Both the position numbers and the translations under genes were made by a program. Shown in pieces: positions 35,415-43,692 of a stretch of DNA of 64,000 nt. The stretch is from positions 137,305 through 201,304 of the forward strand of contig JALOCA010000001.1 of assembly GCA_023227965.1 (NCBI GenBank). Reading direction: 5' to 3'. Under the pieces are notes generated by a model, which was not told where the DNA came from, did not search any database, and saw only the letters and a program-made list of their open reading frames with translations. This DNA is from Lentimicrobiaceae bacterium (GTDB lineage Bacteria > Bacteroidota > Bacteroidia > Bacteroidales > JALOCA01). How positions within the stretch are numbered: position 1 is the stretch's first letter; every line of letters starts with the position of its first letter.

Positions 35415-35635
35415 AAGTATATGTAAATGAGCGGTAAAAATTGTTTTCGCAAAAAAGTAAAACGACTGCAAATTTAAAATAATATTAGGAATATTTTTGG
35501 ATTTAAAAAAGAAGTATATTGCGGTTCAGTTTTGAATTGTTTTTTTTAAACAAAAAATACTAAAAATAAATTTTTTTAGTTTGTTTATTTGTAGCTTTTA
35601 TGCCCGACTATTTATTTAGTAATTCATTGTAAACC

Positions 35636-35971
35636 ATGGAAGAACCAGAAAAAATTTTCAAACAAGAAGTTATTTTTTCCAAATTAGTAAAGGCTGGAAA
35701 ACGGACGTATTTTTTTGATATAAAATTGACTAGAAATAATGACTACTATTTAATAATTACAGAAAGCAAAAAGCTATATAACAGCGAAAGCGGTAAGTTT
35801 TACTATCATAAGAACAAAATTCTGCTTTATTTGGATCAACTTGAAAAGTTTATAAGCGGACTGAAAGCAGTTAAGGAAAATGCTACCCAAAATCTGTTAC
35901 TTACCCCTCATGAAGAATTTGTGCATATTGAAACAAAGAATTCTGATTTAGAAGATGTTATATATAAATGA
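35636..35971 (+). CDS. DUF3276 / PUR-family nucleic-acid-binding protein
   Basis: 111 aa. 'VKAGKRTYFFDIKLTRNNDYYLIITESKK' and 'KNKILLYLDQLEKFISGLK' form a PUR repeat as in Bacteroidota DUF3276 proteins, which are small RNA/DNA-binding proteins related to eukaryotic Pur-alpha. No signal peptide. Monocistronic between nusB (divergent) and parA. Confidence 0.85.
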   Translation: MEEPEKIFKQEVIFSKLVKAGKRTYFFDIKLTRNNDYYLIITESKKLYNSESGKFYYHKNKILLYLDQLEKFISGLKAVKENATQNLLLTPHEEFVHIETKNSDLEDVIYK

Positions 35972-36068
35972 ACGAAAAAAGATTAAGTTCGCTGCGTGGC
36001 ATTTTTATCACCTTGCACAAAACTTATTAACATTTACCATCCTTTACGCAAAGTTTTTTTAAAACGTG

Positions 36069-36076
36069 TATTTTTG
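36069..36076 (+). promoter_or_regulatory. Bacteroidota -7 box TATTTTTG for the parAB operon
   Basis: TAnnTTTG match ~94 nt before parA, with TTTA at 36043 in -33 position. The implied leader is ~88 nt. Confidence 0.35.
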
Positions 36077-36169
36077 TGCAATCATTTGAAAAGAAAATGA
36101 CAGATGGGGGTTACATCATTATTTTATTTTTTAAATAGCATAAATTCATTTATATAGAGTAGTTTTTTT

Positions 36170-36985
36170 ATGGGGAAAGTCATAACTATTGCCAATCAAA
36201 AAGGAGGGGTTGGAAAAACCACTACTGCAATCAATTTAAGTGCGAGTTTTGCCGTACTGGAATATCGCACATTATTAATTGATGCAGACCCTCAGGCAAA
36301 TACAACGTCTGGTGTAGGTTTTGACCCCAAAATTATCAAAACAAGCATTTATGAATGCCTGCTCGATGATATTGACCCCAAAAATGTAATCATTTCCACT
36401 TCCACTCCTAACCTGGATTTATTACCTGCCCATATTGACCTTGTTGGTGCTGAAATTGAGATGATTAACATGCCACATAGGGAGAAAATGATGAAAAATG
36501 TTATTCAACACATAAAAAATGATTATGATTTTATTGTAATAGATTGCTCGCCATCATTGGGTTTGGTTACTGTAAATGCTTTAGTCGCAGCTGACTCTGT
36601 TATAGTACCCGTTCAATGTGAATATTTTGCTTTGGAAGGGCTTGGCAAGTTGCTCAACACTATAAAAATTGTACAATCCCGTTTAAATCCCGAGTTAGAT
36701 ATTGAAGGAATTTTACTAACCATGTATGATACTCGGTTGCGTTTGTCGAACCAGGTAGTGGAAGAAGTTAAAACCCATTTTCAACAAATGGTTTTTGAAA
36801 CGTTAATCAACAGAAATACAAGATTAGGTGAAGCTCCCAGTTTTGGTGAAACCATTATTATGCACGATGCAAGTAGCGTAGGTGCTGTCAACTATCTAAA
36901 TCTTGCCCGCGAGATTTTGCAAAAAAATTCTCTTACAAAAATTAATTCATCTGACAAACAAATAGATATTGCCAATGAACCCTAA
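36170..36985 (+). CDS. parA: Chromosome partitioning ATPase ParA (Soj)
   Basis: 271 aa. Deviant Walker A 'ANQKGGVGKTTTAINL' (residues 8-23) with its signature Lys, Walker A' 'LLIDADPQANT' and Walker B 'FIVIDCSPSLG'. It drives segregation of ParB-parS complexes along the nucleoid. parB starts inside its last codons. Confidence 0.95.
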   Translation: MGKVITIANQKGGVGKTTTAINLSASFAVLEYRTLLIDADPQANTTSGVGFDPKIIKTSIYECLLDDIDPKNVIISTSTPNLDLLPAHIDLVGAEIEMINMPHREKMMKNVIQHIKNDYDFIVIDCSPSLGLVTVNALVAADSVIVPVQCEYFALEGLGKLLNTIKIVQSRLNPELDIEGILLTMYDTRLRLSNQVVEEVKTHFQQMVFETLINRNTRLGEAPSFGETIIMHDASSVGAVNYLNLAREILQKNSLTKINSSDKQIDIANEP

Positions 36986-37862
36986 AAAAAAAGCCCTCGG
37001 CAGGGGGTTAAGTGCAATACTGGAAAGTCCTGAAACCGACATAACATCCACCGATATTTCCGGGAATTATGTAGCAGGTGCCATTGCAAATATTCCTGTT
37101 TCCGCTATTGAAGCCAATCCTTTCCAACCTCGAACAGATTTTGAAGTTGAAGCTCTTGAAGAATTGGCACAATCTATTCGGGAGCAAGGTATTATTCAGC
37201 CCATCACTGTAAGAAAGATGGGTTTTGATACTTATCAATTGATTTCGGGTGAACGAAGGTTGCGGGCATCGCATATTGCCGGTTTGCAAAATATCCCTGC
37301 TTATATAAGGGTGGCAAACGATAAACAAATGCTCGAAATGGCACTTGTTGAAAATATACAGCGCGAAAACCTGAATCCTATGGAAATAGCCATTAGTTAC
37401 AAACGATTGATAGAAGAATGTGAAATTACACAGGAAGAATTGGGCAACCAGGTAGGGAAAAATCGTAGCACAATAACTAACTTCCTGCGTTTGTTGAAAT
37501 TGCCTCCGGAAATTCAAATTGCCTTACGTGACAATAAAATCAGCATGGGGCATGCAAGAGCCCTCATCAATGTGGATGACGTGGAAAAACAACTCACCAT
37601 TCTGAAAAATATTCTTGAAAAGGACCTTCCGGTAAGAAAAGTGGAAGAATGGGTTCGTAAATTAAATGATATTGAATCACAAGCTAAAAAGGATAAAAAT
37701 ATTGTCTTACCGGATGAATTAAGCAAAGTGAAAGAAGTGCTGAAATTCCGTTTCCAGGTTAAAGTTAACCTTACTGTAACTGATAAAGGAAAAGGAAAGA
37801 TTGTAATCCCATTCTCTTCGGCAAAGGAGCTTGACAGGATTATCAGTTTAATGAACAGCTAA
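36975..37862 (+). CDS. parB: Chromosome partitioning protein ParB (Spo0J), CTPase
   Basis: 295 aa from ATG 36975 (MNPKKKALGRGLSAIL), overlapping parA by 11 nt; a TTG 6 nt earlier is unlikely. Conserved blocks: 'IEANPFQPRTDFEVEALEELAQSIREQGIIQPITVR', CTP-binding 'ISGERRLRASHIAG' and 'ENIQRENLNPMEIA', then a helix-turn-helix (~145-165, 'TQEELGNQVGKNRSTITNFLRLL') and a C-terminal dimer domain. No parS site was recognised in this window. Confidence 0.95.
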   Translation: MNPKKKALGRGLSAILESPETDITSTDISGNYVAGAIANIPVSAIEANPFQPRTDFEVEALEELAQSIREQGIIQPITVRKMGFDTYQLISGERRLRASHIAGLQNIPAYIRVANDKQMLEMALVENIQRENLNPMEIAISYKRLIEECEITQEELGNQVGKNRSTITNFLRLLKLPPEIQIALRDNKISMGHARALINVDDVEKQLTILKNILEKDLPVRKVEEWVRKLNDIESQAKKDKNIVLPDELSKVKEVLKFRFQVKVNLTVTDKGKGKIVIPFSSAKELDRIISLMNS

Positions 37863-37907
37863 CTATTTTAAGTATCTTTTTATAAAAATTAATTTATCAA
37901 ATTTATT

Positions 37908-38492
37908 TTGGCTATTAAAAAAAGTTGTTTTGTAATAATACTATTATTGTTGTTTGTATTTAGCTGCTCTACTTTTGCTCAAAAGCCAATAACTTCTGAT
38001 TCAATTGTAAAAGAAAAAGCTGTAAATATAAAGCCTACACATTCGCCTCATAAAGCCACGGTGTTTTCTATGGTATTACCAGGACTGGGGCAGGCATATA
38101 ACCATAAGTACTGGAAAATACCTGTAATATATGCAGGATTCGGTGTTTTAGGTTATTATCTTTTAACAAATAATGATGAATACAGTAAATTCAAGGAAGC
38201 ATATCGCTATGTAGCCAGCGGGGATACCAGCCCCATTTCTAACCCGTATGTTGGTAAATATAATCAGGACCAATTGTTAACAGCAAAAGATTATTACAGA
38301 CGAAGATTGGAACTTACGTATATTCTTTCCGGAGTTTGGTATCTATTGAATGTAGTTGATGCTACAGTGGATGCCCATTTTTTCGACTACGACATCAGTG
38401 ATGATTTGTCTATGCATATTGAACCTGCAATACAATGCAAACCTTTATCTTTTCAGCCCCAACCGGGTGTTCGTTTAACTTTCAGATTTTAA
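37908..38492 (+). CDS. DUF5683 membrane protein
   Basis: 194 aa from a TTG start (no ATG fits the signal). Signal peptide ending TFAQ, then the DUF5683 core: 'SPHKATVFSMVLPGLGQAYNHKYWKIPVIYAGFGVLGYYL', a charged loop and 'LSGVWYLLNVVDATVDAHFFDYDIS'. The family is restricted to Bacteroidota and usually lies, as here, between parB and dapB; function unknown. Two hydrophobic segments suggest an envelope location. Confidence 0.85.
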   Translation: MAIKKSCFVIILLLLFVFSCSTFAQKPITSDSIVKEKAVNIKPTHSPHKATVFSMVLPGLGQAYNHKYWKIPVIYAGFGVLGYYLLTNNDEYSKFKEAYRYVASGDTSPISNPYVGKYNQDQLLTAKDYYRRRLELTYILSGVWYLLNVVDATVDAHFFDYDISDDLSMHIEPAIQCKPLSFQPQPGVRLTFRF

Positions 38493-38578
38493 AATGTTTA
38501 TTTTGTATTGGTCTCATAAGTGATACGGATTCGAAACCAAATGAAAATATTTTAAACCATATTAATAATTAATAACAA

Positions 38579-38671
38579 ATGAACCAAGCATGTTCGTTAA
38601 ACACAAACACGGATGAAAATCTCACATGCGAGCTCCATCCGACCTTAATTTAAAATTATTTACGGATGAAA
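38579..38671 (+). repeat. Start-codon-fused repeat, copy A (upstream of dapB)
   Basis: 93 bp, ~92% identical and gap-free to copy B (43363-43455, opposite strand) and related to copy C (59223-59321). It contains CGGATG (38610), CATCCG (38636) and CGGATG (38663); the last includes the dapB ATG. The middle CATCCG can pair with either flanking CGGATG, giving two alternative hairpins, one of which hides the start codon. Confidence 0.7.
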
Positions 38672-39382
38672 ATAGCACTTATTGGTTACGGAAAAATGGG
38701 TAGGGAGATTGAAAAAACTGCCATAGAGCGAGGTCATGAAATTTGCGCTCGCATTGATAATTCGGAACAGTGGAGCGTAAAGCAAAGTGCTTTTATCACT
38801 GCCGATGTTGCCCTTGAGTTTTCAACCCCGGATGCTGTTGTTGATAATCTGAAAAGATGTTTTGATAATCAGGTTCCGGTTGTTTGTGGCACAACGGGAT
38901 GGCTAAGCCATTTGGAATACATAACCGGATACTGTAACGAAAAAAACGGAACATTGTTCTATGCTTCAAATTTCAGCATTGGGGTAAATATATTTTTTGA
39001 GATTAATAAATTACTGGCAACTTTAATGCGGGAACATCCGGAATATGGTATCGGCATAGAAGAAGTACACCATATTCACAAACTGGATGCGCCCAGTGGT
39101 ACCGCCATTACGCTTGCCCACGATATTATGAAATGTAATCCCGGAAAAACAAAATGGGTAAACCAGGCTACTAATGATGCTGATACCCTCTCTATCCTCT
39201 CTGAAAGAACAGGAACTGTTCCGGGTACCCATGCAGTGCATTATGAATCGTCATCGGATAACATAACCATTACCCATTCGGCGTACAACCGAAGTGGTTT
39301 TGTAACCGGAGCTTTGTCGGCTGCAGAATGGGTTAAAGATAAAAAAGGTGTTTTTACAATGAAAGATTTCTTAAACCTTTGA
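38666..39382 (+). CDS. dapB: 4-hydroxy-tetrahydrodipicolinate reductase DapB
   Basis: 238 aa. NAD(P)-binding 'IALIGYGKMGREIE' at the N-terminus, 'VVCGTTGW', 'YASNFSIGVN' and the catalytic 'EEVHHIHKLDAPSGTAITLA' are all present. It makes tetrahydrodipicolinate for lysine and diaminopimelate (cell wall). Its start codon is the last part of repeat copy A, unlike the tight parB-DUF5683-dapB-lepB arrangement usual in Bacteroidota; no lepB follows. Confidence 0.95.
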   Translation: MKIALIGYGKMGREIEKTAIERGHEICARIDNSEQWSVKQSAFITADVALEFSTPDAVVDNLKRCFDNQVPVVCGTTGWLSHLEYITGYCNEKNGTLFYASNFSIGVNIFFEINKLLATLMREHPEYGIGIEEVHHIHKLDAPSGTAITLAHDIMKCNPGKTKWVNQATNDADTLSILSERTGTVPGTHAVHYESSSDNITITHSAYNRSGFVTGALSAAEWVKDKKGVFTMKDFLNL

Positions 39383-39421
39383 AATGATGAATCTGATAAT
39401 CTTTCTGCCGTTTTTTATTCT

Positions 39422-39429
39422 TACATTTG
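39422..39429 (+). promoter_or_regulatory. Bacteroidota -7 box TACATTTG for aroK
   Basis: TAnnTTTG match ~110 nt before the aroK start; the implied leader is ~105 nt. Weak -33. Confidence 0.3.
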
Positions 39430-39538
39430 TGCAGTTAAAAAACAAACTTCTGAAGAAACTTTTAATGAGCAGAGACTTTGATACTGAAAAATGCTACTGG
39501 ATTTCTTCTTATTTTATATGATTTATTTTTAAATAATT

Positions 39539-40075
39539 GTGAATAATCTAAAAAAAATATTCCTGGTAGGCTACATGGGAAGTGGGAAAACTACCCAGGG
39601 AAATAGGATTTCTAACAGATTAAATATTGATTTTTTTGACCTTGACCAGGAAATTGAAAGCCGATATAGGCTCAGTGTTTTCGACTTCTTTCTTAAATAT
39701 GGTGAAGATGCTTTCCGGAAAATAGAAAGTAACGTATTGCGTTCGCTTTCTGAAAATGAAAATTATGTTATTTCCACCGGAGGCGGAACTCCTTGTTTTA
39801 ACAATAACATGGAATGGATGAACCGTACCGGCATTACATTTTACATTAAAATGCAGGAGGGTGTATTGATAAACCGCTTAGCAGCCTCGAAAACCAAACG
39901 CCCTTTGCTTATGGGCAAAACCGACGAAGAAGTGGCGTTATTTGTAAAAAACCAACTTGCCGAACGCGAGTATTATTACAAACAGGCACATTATGAATTG
40001 GATGGAATGAGCTTTGACGCAGATATGGTTCCGGCTATTATCGAAAACCATTATACATCTTACATGTCGTTATGA
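39539..40075 (+). CDS. aroK: Shikimate kinase
   Basis: 178 aa from a GTG start. Walker A 'GYMGSGKTTQG' (residues 11-21), shikimate-binding 'DLDQEIE' and 'RKIE', 'STGGGTPC' and the adenine-lid 'KRPLLMG' are present. It phosphorylates shikimate in the chorismate pathway. Its end overlaps the convergent rlmD-like gene by 6 nt. Confidence 0.95.
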   Translation: MNNLKKIFLVGYMGSGKTTQGNRISNRLNIDFFDLDQEIESRYRLSVFDFFLKYGEDAFRKIESNVLRSLSENENYVISTGGGTPCFNNNMEWMNRTGITFYIKMQEGVLINRLAASKTKRPLLMGKTDEEVALFVKNQLAEREYYYKQAHYELDGMSFDADMVPAIIENHYTSYMSL

Positions 40076-41467
40076 TTTTCTGACAAGAAGACTAACATTC
40101 TCCACATGCTGGGTATGCGGGAACATATCCACAGGTTGTACCTTTTCCACACTGTATTTTTCGGCAAGTAATGCGATGTCGCGTGCCTGGGTAGCAGGAT
40201 TGCAACTTACATATATTATGCGTTTTGGTTCAATTTGCAATAATTGTGCTATCACTTTGGGATGCATGCCCGAACGGGGCGGGTCTGTGATTACGACATC
40301 AGGATACCCTTGTTCTGCAACGAAATTATCAGTAAAAAGTGCTGCCAGGTCGTCGGCAAAAAAATGTGCGTTAGAAATTCCGTTAATTCCTGCATTTATT
40401 TTGGCATCCTCCACTGCCGAAGGAACATATTCTATTCCTATCACCTTTGCTGCCTTACTGGCAACGAAAATTGCAATGGTTCCAGTTCCGGTGTAAAGGT
40501 CGTAAACTGTTTCGTTACCGTGTAAATCAGCAAACTCCCGGGCAACTTTGTACAAAGTTTCTGCCTGGCCGGGATTGGTTTGGTAAAAGGAAATGGGACC
40601 TATTTTAAACTGTAAGTCTTCCATTTTTTCCATCAGAAAAGGTTCTCCGCTGTACAACCTGACAGGCAAATCGGAAATAGTATCGTTTTTCTTTTCGTTT
40701 ACAACATACATAAGCGAAACTATTTCAGGGAAAACGGAAGCTATGTGTGCAAGCAGAGGCTGGTATTTATTGGGTAAATCTTCATTAACTACCAAGATAA
40801 CCATGAACTGTCCTGCAACATTATTCCGGATAATGATATTCCTTAAAAAACCCGTGTGATTTCGCGCATCAAAAAAATCCAGATTGTTTTGTACCGCATA
40901 TGCCCTTACCTCTAATCGTATGGCATTGGAAGGATGCGGTTGCAGGTGGCATTCGGTAATGTCGAGCACACGGTCGAAGAGTTGGGGCATATGAAAACCC
41001 AAACCCAGGCTGCTTTCTTTTTCGCCAGTAGGAGGGGTGGTAAACCATTTGTGGTTTGAAAACGTATATTCCAGTTTGTTCCGGTAAAAATATTTCTTTT
41101 CAGAGCCTAAAATGGGCAAGACAACGGGGAAATCAAACTTCCCGATACGGCGGAAATTGTCCTCCACTTGCTTTTGTTTGTACAATAACTGGTGGGCATA
41201 GTCCATGTTTTGCCATTTACAACCTCCGCAAAGCCCGAAGTGTATGCAGCCAGGCTCTGTGCGTGCAGTTGAATAAGAATGAAAAGCAATGGCTTTACCT
41301 TCCATATACGATTTCCTTTTACGGGTAATTTGCACGTCAGCTACATCGCCGGGAACCACGTTGGGTACGAATAAAACCATCGTGTTAATTCGCGCAACCG
41401 ACATCCCTTCGGCTCCGGCATCGGTAAAAAGTACTTTTTCTATTATCGGAAATGTTTTTTTTCGCAT
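40070..41467 (-). CDS. rlmD: 23S rRNA (uracil-5)-methyltransferase RlmD
   Basis: 465 aa. N-terminal TRAM domain (~15-70, 'VLFTDAGAEGMSVARINTMVLFVPNVVPGDVADVQI'), a [4Fe-4S]-type cysteine set 'CIHFGLCGGCKWQNMDY', SAM motif 'VYDLYTGTGTIAIFVA' and the catalytic loop 'DPPRSGMHPKVI...VSCNPATQARDIALL' with the nucleophilic Cys. TrmA/RlmC/RlmD superfamily; the target U1939 is inferred from the closest type, and a paralogue specificity cannot be excluded. Confidence 0.9.
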   Translation of the reverse strand: MRKKTFPIIEKVLFTDAGAEGMSVARINTMVLFVPNVVPGDVADVQITRKRKSYMEGKAIAFHSYSTARTEPGCIHFGLCGGCKWQNMDYAHQLLYKQKQVEDNFRRIGKFDFPVVLPILGSEKKYFYRNKLEYTFSNHKWFTTPPTGEKESSLGLGFHMPQLFDRVLDITECHLQPHPSNAIRLEVRAYAVQNNLDFFDARNHTGFLRNIIIRNNVAGQFMVILVVNEDLPNKYQPLLAHIASVFPEIVSLMYVVNEKKNDTISDLPVRLYSGEPFLMEKMEDLQFKIGPISFYQTNPGQAETLYKVAREFADLHGNETVYDLYTGTGTIAIFVASKAAKVIGIEYVPSAVEDAKINAGINGISNAHFFADDLAALFTDNFVAEQGYPDVVITDPPRSGMHPKVIAQLLQIEPKRIIYVSCNPATQARDIALLAEKYSVEKVQPVDMFPHTQHVENVSLLVRKS

Positions 41468-41500
41468 GGGATAAATTGCTGGATTTTTTTATGTAGTCGG

Positions 41501-41508
41501 CAAAGGTA
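41501..41508 (-). promoter_or_regulatory. Bacteroidota -7 box for rlmD
   Basis: The plus strand reads CAAAGGTA, giving TACCTTTG on the minus strand, 34 nt before the start. The same box is found before the serine ammonia-lyase gene. Confidence 0.4.
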
Positions 41509-41576
41509 GCAATTTAGTCTGCAGAATGCCGAGAAGCATAAAAAGAGCAATATATTGAATAATTTTACAGGAGTAA

Positions 41577-42293
41577 TTACCATTGCATAGGCACCTCCAT
41601 CAGCAAAAATTCAGCATTGCTGGAGGCTTTGATGAAGAATGTGTTTGTTTCCCAGATACCCATTCCGTCGCGTGTGTTGAGCACCTGATTATCTATGGTA
41701 ATTTCACCGCTTATTACAAAGATGTAAACCCCATTTCCTTTTGATTTGAGGGTATAATCGCTGCCAAACTCTTTGCCGAATTTTCCAATATGAAACCAAG
41801 CATCCTGGTAAATCCATACACCGGCATCGCCAGGATTGGGAGAAAGGATTTGCTGCAATTTGTTTTGCCTGTCGGAAAGATGCAAGGTAATTTGATCGTA
41901 ACGGGGGGTAACGCTTTTGCGGTTTGGGAAAATCCAAATCTGCAGCAGTTGTACTCTTTTATCTTTGTTCTTATTGTACTCACTATGAAGGATGCCTGTT
42001 CCTGCGCTCATTACCTGTACGTCACCATGTTTTATTACTCCTGTATTCCCCAGGCTATCTTTGTGTTCAAGATCTCCTTCAAGCGGGATGGTAATAATTT
42101 CCATGTTGTCGTGAGGATGGGTATCAAAACCCATCCCTCCTTCGATAGTATCGTCGTTCAGTACTCGTAATGCACCGAAATGAATGCGTTCGGGATTGTA
42201 ATAATTTGCAAAACTAAAAGTATGAAAAGTATCGAGCCATCCATGGGTTGCATGCCCGCGGCTTTTGGCTGAATGGATGATTGTTTTTGCCAT
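41577..42293 (-). CDS. Pirin family protein (YhaK-like)
   Basis: 238 aa. Pirin N-terminal cupin: 'HGWLDTFHTFSFANYYNPERIHFGALRVLNDD' and the metal-site motif 'DTHPHDNMEIITIPLEGDLEHKDS' with 'SAGTGILHSEYN', giving the 3-His/1-Glu pattern. Bicupin fold; some members act as quercetinases, others as regulators. It is the last ordinary gene before the accessory island to its right. Confidence 0.9.
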   Translation of the reverse strand: MAKTIIHSAKSRGHATHGWLDTFHTFSFANYYNPERIHFGALRVLNDDTIEGGMGFDTHPHDNMEIITIPLEGDLEHKDSLGNTGVIKHGDVQVMSAGTGILHSEYNKNKDKRVQLLQIWIFPNRKSVTPRYDQITLHLSDRQNKLQQILSPNPGDAGVWIYQDAWFHIGKFGKEFGSDYTLKSKGNGVYIFVISGEITIDNQVLNTRDGMGIWETNTFFIKASSNAEFLLMEVPMQW

Positions 42294-42396
42294 GATTAAA
42301 AAACTTTATGGCAATGAAACAAGTTAAGCAGGGATTTTGTTTGCTTCAGTTGCAGCTTGGTTCTTTGAGCTAGGTTGCAATTCTGCTCGGAACTTT

Positions 42397-42507
42397 AGAA
42401 AATTTGTAATTTTCTGTTTTCATTTACTTCATTTTTACTTTTTATTCTGCGGAATTGTAAATTCCGCTTTGTTCCGGGCGGTAAAGCATTTGCCGCTCAG
42501 CCGGGAC
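42397..42507. repeat. Cluster of three short hairpins with 3-nt loops
   Basis: Hairpin 1: AGAAAATT-tgt-AATTTTCT (42397-42415). Hairpin 2: GCGGAATT-gta-AATTCCGC (42449-42467). Hairpin 3: GCGGTAAA-gca-TTTGCCGC (42478-42496, one G-T pair) inside an outer 7-bp stem (42471-42477 with 42501-42507). Similar CCGC-tca-GCGG occurs at 43473-43483. Resembles REP/BIME-type or transposase-recognised hairpin elements; no transposase gene is present. They fill the gap between the pirin gene and the island methyltransferase. Confidence 0.6.
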
Positions 42508-42537
42508 TTCGTGCCTATTTATTAGCCCACGTAATTA

Positions 42538-43368
42538 TTATTCTTTTATCGCATTTATCAATACATAGGGAATACTAAGTTTTATCCCATCTAATATCTT
42601 TGATTGCTCATTTAATCTTAATTCAATTGTATCAAATATTTGTTCAACTTTATCCGAAGGCAATAATTTAATCCATGAATCCATAAAGGCTAAACGAATG
42701 AAATAGTGGTTTAACAGTGCTGTCCCGTTAGCAAATCTATAATTAAATTGGTCGTGTTCCAAATCCTTAATTCCAAATCCATGTTTTTGAATCATTGAAA
42801 TCATTTTATCAATCGGTGGTCGTTTATACAAAATATGTTGACGCATTAAATCAATCTCTTTATCCATGTGCAAATCCGATAGTACTTGTTCTAATTGTCC
42901 ATAAAACTCGAACATAGTCTTATCTGTATTCATGGTCTGAACAAATTGTCCACCTTGTTTTATAATCCTTGAACATTCTGATAAGACCTTATCTATATCA
43001 TTAACATTATTAATCCCATTATTACTTGTAATTAAATCAATTGAATCGTTATCCAATGGGATAAATTCAGCAACACCCTCAATAATCCTAACATTTGTTA
43101 AACCGTAATAATTAACCTTTTTATTAACTCTTTCAATTGCATCTTTCCATGGGTCAATTCCATAAACTACAGAACTATCACCAAGTCGCAAAGCAATTTC
43201 AGTCAATGGGAAACCTGTCCCAAATCCTAAGTCAACTGCTGAAATGTTTGTTTTATAATTGATATAATCAAGCAATTTAAGTCCAAATGGAGCAGACCAA
43301 ATTGGTAATTCATCAAATACATCAATTAGTTTTGAGAAATCAAAATCGTTTTTTAAATACTGTTTCAT
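42538..43368 (-). CDS. Class I SAM-dependent methyltransferase, island gene
   Basis: 276 aa. Motif I 'AVDLGFGTGFPLTEIALRLG' (~45-64), acidic 'VYGIDPWKDAIERV', 'EGVAEFIPLDNDSIDLITSNNGINNV' and 'ECSRIIKQGGQFVQTMNTDK' are standard. Acceptor unknown. Its ATG (43366-43368) is the end of repeat copy B, so its 5' untranslated region is that repeat. It is part of the accessory island, transcribed in the same direction as the two cassette-like genes to its right. Confidence 0.75.
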   Translation of the reverse strand: MKQYLKNDFDFSKLIDVFDELPIWSAPFGLKLLDYINYKTNISAVDLGFGTGFPLTEIALRLGDSSVVYGIDPWKDAIERVNKKVNYYGLTNVRIIEGVAEFIPLDNDSIDLITSNNGINNVNDIDKVLSECSRIIKQGGQFVQTMNTDKTMFEFYGQLEQVLSDLHMDKEIDLMRQHILYKRPPIDKMISMIQKHGFGIKDLEHDQFNYRFANGTALLNHYFIRLAFMDSWIKLLPSDKVEQIFDTIELRLNEQSKILDGIKLSIPYVLINAIKE

Positions 43369-43455
43369 CCGTAAATAATTTTGGATTAAGGTCGGATGGA
43401 ACTCGCATATGAGATTTCCATCCGTGTTTGTGTTTAACTAACATGCTCGGTTCAT
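43363..43455 (-). repeat. Start-codon-fused repeat, copy B (upstream of island methyltransferase)
   Basis: 93 bp, inverted relative to copy A and 4.7 kb from it, with ~7 mismatches and no gaps. On the minus strand it keeps the perfect 9-bp hairpin CGGATGGAA/TTCCATCCG and ends in CGGATG, which contains the methyltransferase start codon. Confidence 0.7.
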
Positions 43456-43551
43456 ATCTGCTGATTTTTTCTCCGCTCAGCGGGATAAGTCCAGCTTTTT
43501 TTAATTTTACTTGCTTAATTTTCATAGTGAATCTGTTCTTTTAACCTTGCA

Positions 43552-43680
43552 GGTAACGCCAGGCGCCATGTAGCGTGCGGGATTTCAATGCTTTACTATT
43601 GTCCACCGAGGGAAAACCTAAATACGAGCTAGAACCCTCGAAAACCTCTGAAACCCGCATGATGTATACACTGTGTTAGC
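43552..43680 (-). repeat. attC-like imperfect palindrome P1
   Basis: 129 nt bounded by GGTAAC and GTTAGC. Outer arms are partly complementary; the inner arms GCGGGATTTCA and TGAAACCCGC pair well. It shares with P2 the total length, a central TCCACCGA and the right end TATACAC..TGTTAGC. It lies 12 nt beyond the 3' end of the Asp-box lipoprotein gene, as attC sites do in integron cassettes. The end boxes fit the attC consensus only partly. Confidence 0.55.
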
Positions 43681-43692
43681 CACTGCCAATTT

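Noticed and set aside
37008..37517. 169-aa minus-strand open frame inside parB
   Set aside because: Antisense to a fully conserved gene; the sequence has no family features and reads as a shadow.
36000..38000. parS site near parAB
   Set aside because: No 16-bp palindrome resembling parS was seen by eye in this stretch.
40014..40496. 160-aa plus-strand frame opposite rlmD
   Set aside because: Overlaps both aroK and rlmD, which have strong motifs; no features of its own.
41790..42170. 126-aa plus-strand frame opposite the pirin gene
   Set aside because: Shadow frame; the pirin metal-site motif on the other strand is convincing.
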